Source: Myroides guanonis
GTDB lineage: Bacteria > Bacteroidota > Bacteroidia > Flavobacteriales > Flavobacteriaceae
Length of the DNA: 64,000 nt
Reading direction: 5' to 3'
Assembly: GCF_900114085.1 (NCBI RefSeq)
Contig: NZ_FORU01000009.1
Coordinates: 60,190-124,189, forward strand
Below, in pieces: positions 62,797 through 64,000 of this stretch. The translations under genes were made by a program, and so were the position numbers. Each line of letters opens with the position of its first letter. The stretch's first letter is position 1. The notes below the pieces were generated by a model. The model saw only the letters and a program-made list of their open reading frames with translations. It made no database searches and was not told the origin of the DNA.

Positions 62797-63189
62797 TTAA
62801 TTCTTGTTTTTTACAATTTTCGCGATCTTAGCCATTGAAAATGCAGCAATTGCCATTACTATATCACGTACTGCAACGTCTACATATTTAAAACCAATTA
62901 ATAGGCTTAATGCAATTAGAGTTAACCAACTTGCAACGATATACCCACCAATCTCGGTTTTCCTAAAAACAAGGATACCTGCTGCAATTTCAATTACACC
63001 TACTATCATCATAAAAACTGAGGTAGAAAACGGCAAGAGATTTTCGATTGATGGATTAACATACTGATCCCAATTGGTAAGTAAGTTTGTGAATTTGTCT
63101 GCACCAGCAACGATGGGAACAATTGTAAATGTGTATCTTAATAGATTGAATGTTTGTGTCAGTGTATGACGTTTGATTGTACTTTCCAT
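62797..63189 (-). CDS. DoxX-like membrane protein
   Basis: 130 residues with four hydrophobic helices. RYTFTIVPIVAGADKFTNLLTNWDQYVNP in the first half and FMMIVGVIEIAAGILVF in the second are typical of the DoxX/DoxD-like family. These proteins are linked to thiol or redox homeostasis in several bacteria; the exact role is unknown. It is upstream of the arsC-like gene on the same strand, and both lie between the two copies of the 46-bp repeat. Confidence 0.8.
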   Translation of the reverse strand: MESTIKRHTLTQTFNLLRYTFTIVPIVAGADKFTNLLTNWDQYVNPSIENLLPFSTSVFMMIVGVIEIAAGILVFRKTEIGGYIVASWLTLIALSLLIGFKYVDVAVRDIVMAIAAFSMAKIAKIVKNKN

Positions 63190-63530
63190 TTTTTTTAATT
63201 TAGTGTTTATATCTTAATAGAGTAAATGAAAATTGAAAAGGTTACAACATATCAAAGAAAAGATTAAATTAAAAAAGAACATATTTTAGAGGAAGTAGTA
63301 ATAATGTACTTTTAATGGCAGTAAAACCGTATTGTTTTAAATGTTTCTTTCAAGTTTAGAAGTAGAGTTACTTCAGAAGGGATAATCACTTGACTAATCC
63401 ACCGTTACCTTTAGAGAAATCAGAAGCAGAAATCGATTGATTTTTGATTAAACAGCTTATTATAATACCAGTAAAAAAGTTTCAAAATTGGTCTAAAGAT
63501 CAATCGTAAGATTATCTAGTAAAAAACATC
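63190..63530. other. Gene-free region upstream of DoxX gene
   Basis: AT-rich and broken by stops in all frames. A short plus-strand stretch near 63390-63430 (frame with NPPLPLEKSEAEI) looks protein-like, but I cannot assign it. It may be gene debris. Confidence 0.5.
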
Positions 63531-63576
63531 GTTTTGTAAGAAAGGGTTGAAGTCTATTTATTTAGACTTCAACCCT
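63531..63576. repeat. 46-bp terminator repeat, copy 2
   Basis: Identical to copy 1 but for one base; here the stem AAAGGGTTGAAGTCTA / TAGACTTCAACCCTTT is perfect and followed by T, so it should work as a terminator. Confidence 0.88.
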
Positions 63577-63632
63577 TTTTTAGTTCTTATCAAAACCAAG
63601 GATTAGATTTTGATAAAATACGTAATGTCTAG

Positions 63633-63687
63633 TCAAGGTCCACTCAAAGTCCACTTAAAGTCCACTTAAAGTCTACTCAAAGTCTAC
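63633..63687. repeat. 11-bp tandem repeat, five units
   Basis: Five units of consensus TYAAAGTCYAC (TCAAGGTCCAC, TCAAAGTCCAC, TTAAAGTCCAC, TTAAAGTCTAC, TCAAAGTCTAC) in perfect 11-bp phase. Confidence 0.88.
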
Positions 63688-63710
63688 GAATGTCTCGTCC
63701 TAGTATAGCT

Positions 63711-63747
63711 GTACAGTTATTGTTATTAATCCTGCTTATAACTGTAC
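63711..63747. repeat. Inverted repeat beside IS3 transposase
   Basis: GTACAGTTAT (63711-63720) / ATAACTGTAC (63738-63747), perfect 10 bp with a 17-base loop, just beyond the transposase stop. It may be a terminator or include the end of the insertion sequence. Confidence 0.5.
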
Positions 63748-63763
63748 ATGTAATTTAGTAGTC

Positions 63764-64000
63764 CTAAGATTGCTGTACATCTTCTTTTTTTAGTTGTTTT
63801 ATCTTGTAATAGTTCTTCCATCTCTTGGTTAAAAAACCCTTTTCTAAATGAGCTTGGTTCGGGGTTAAATTGTCACAACTATTATGTGGTCTAAGACTAT
63901 TATATGCCTCTATGTTATCCTTTAGTATCTGTTTTGTTTTTTGATATCCCAGATTTGAATAATTTAAATCAAATTCACCTTTTATGATTCCATTGACCCT
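63764..64000 (-). mobile_element. IS3-family transposase, C-terminal part
   Basis: The last 78 codons are in the window and run off the right edge. The frame reads RVNGIIKGEFDLNYSNL, IEAYNSLRPHNSCDNLTPNQAHLEKG and ends KRWKNYYK...QQS-stop. RVNGxxKxEF and YNxxRPHxSxxxLTPxxAH are the closing part of the DDE integrase core of IS3/IS150-type OrfB. The visible part is intact, without frameshift. The insertion sequence right end should lie near 63700-63760. Confidence 0.85.

Overview
The window is a low-GC, gene-dense chromosome segment of a Bacteroidota bacterium, almost certainly in the family Flavobacteriaceae. The evidence is: many promoters of the Bacteroidota form TAnnTTTG (some with TTG/TTTG 17-19 bp upstream), almost no Shine-Dalgarno sites, many short-lipobox lipoproteins, a PCMD-domain protein, DUF6452/DUF6048 genes beside rlmD, and a group III truncated haemoglobin. 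The genus cannot be fixed by reading alone. No rRNA, tRNA or CRISPR array was seen. Layout: 1-2.2 kb is a minus-strand operon (DUF2520 protein, kdsC, maf, mscS cut by the window edge). 2.2-17.6 kb is core metabolism and envelope: truncated haemoglobin, a thioredoxin-fold lipoprotein, a YbiT-like ABC-F ATPase, purL, a beta-helix lipoprotein, a polysaccharide deacetylase, a dapD plus three-glycosyltransferase operon, and a nitroreductase. 17.9-21.1 kb holds a secreted M48 protease, a secreted protein of unknown family, and a 27-codon fossil of a second copy of the latter. 21.3-24.4 kb is an accessory strip: an MFS drug exporter with a divergent AraC regulator, a decayed MobC-type conjugation gene, a 37-residue basic protein, tandem repeats and a dispersed repeat. 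24.4-30.2 kb is a mutagenesis-type cassette: a HTH-S24 (LexA/CI-like) regulator coupled to a UvrC-like GIY-YIG protein, divergent from a catalytically intact Y-family polymerase and a short DnaE, with two different palindromes in the shared 156-bp control region. 30.2-51.4 kb is again mostly core: acyl-CoA carboxylase beta chain, DUF47 plus Pit phosphate transporter, heme A synthase, CCA-adding enzyme, threonylcarbamoyl-AMP synthase, rlmD, ornithine aminotransferase, nicotinamidase, thiamine pyrophosphokinase, lipid kinase, aldose-dehydrogenase-like lipoprotein and others. 51.7-56.4 kb has an alcohol dehydrogenase, an N-terminally truncated small His-rich protein, and a PCMD lipoprotein/beta-barrel pair. 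56.6-61.8 kb is the least explained and most interesting part. It has two overlapping paralogous large proteins of unknown function, two divergent small unknown proteins and an XRE regulator. The promoters of three transcription starts carry the same roughly 32-36 bp inverted-repeat operator (GGATAA.../...TTATCC), which suggests a co-regulated, undescribed island. 62-64 kb is an arsC-like and DoxX-like pair bracketed by a 46-bp terminator repeat, then 11-bp tandem repeats and the end of an IS3-family transposase. The accessory parts (23-24 kb and 59-64 kb) share a dispersed repeat in opposite orientation and carry mobile-element debris; the rest looks vertically inherited.
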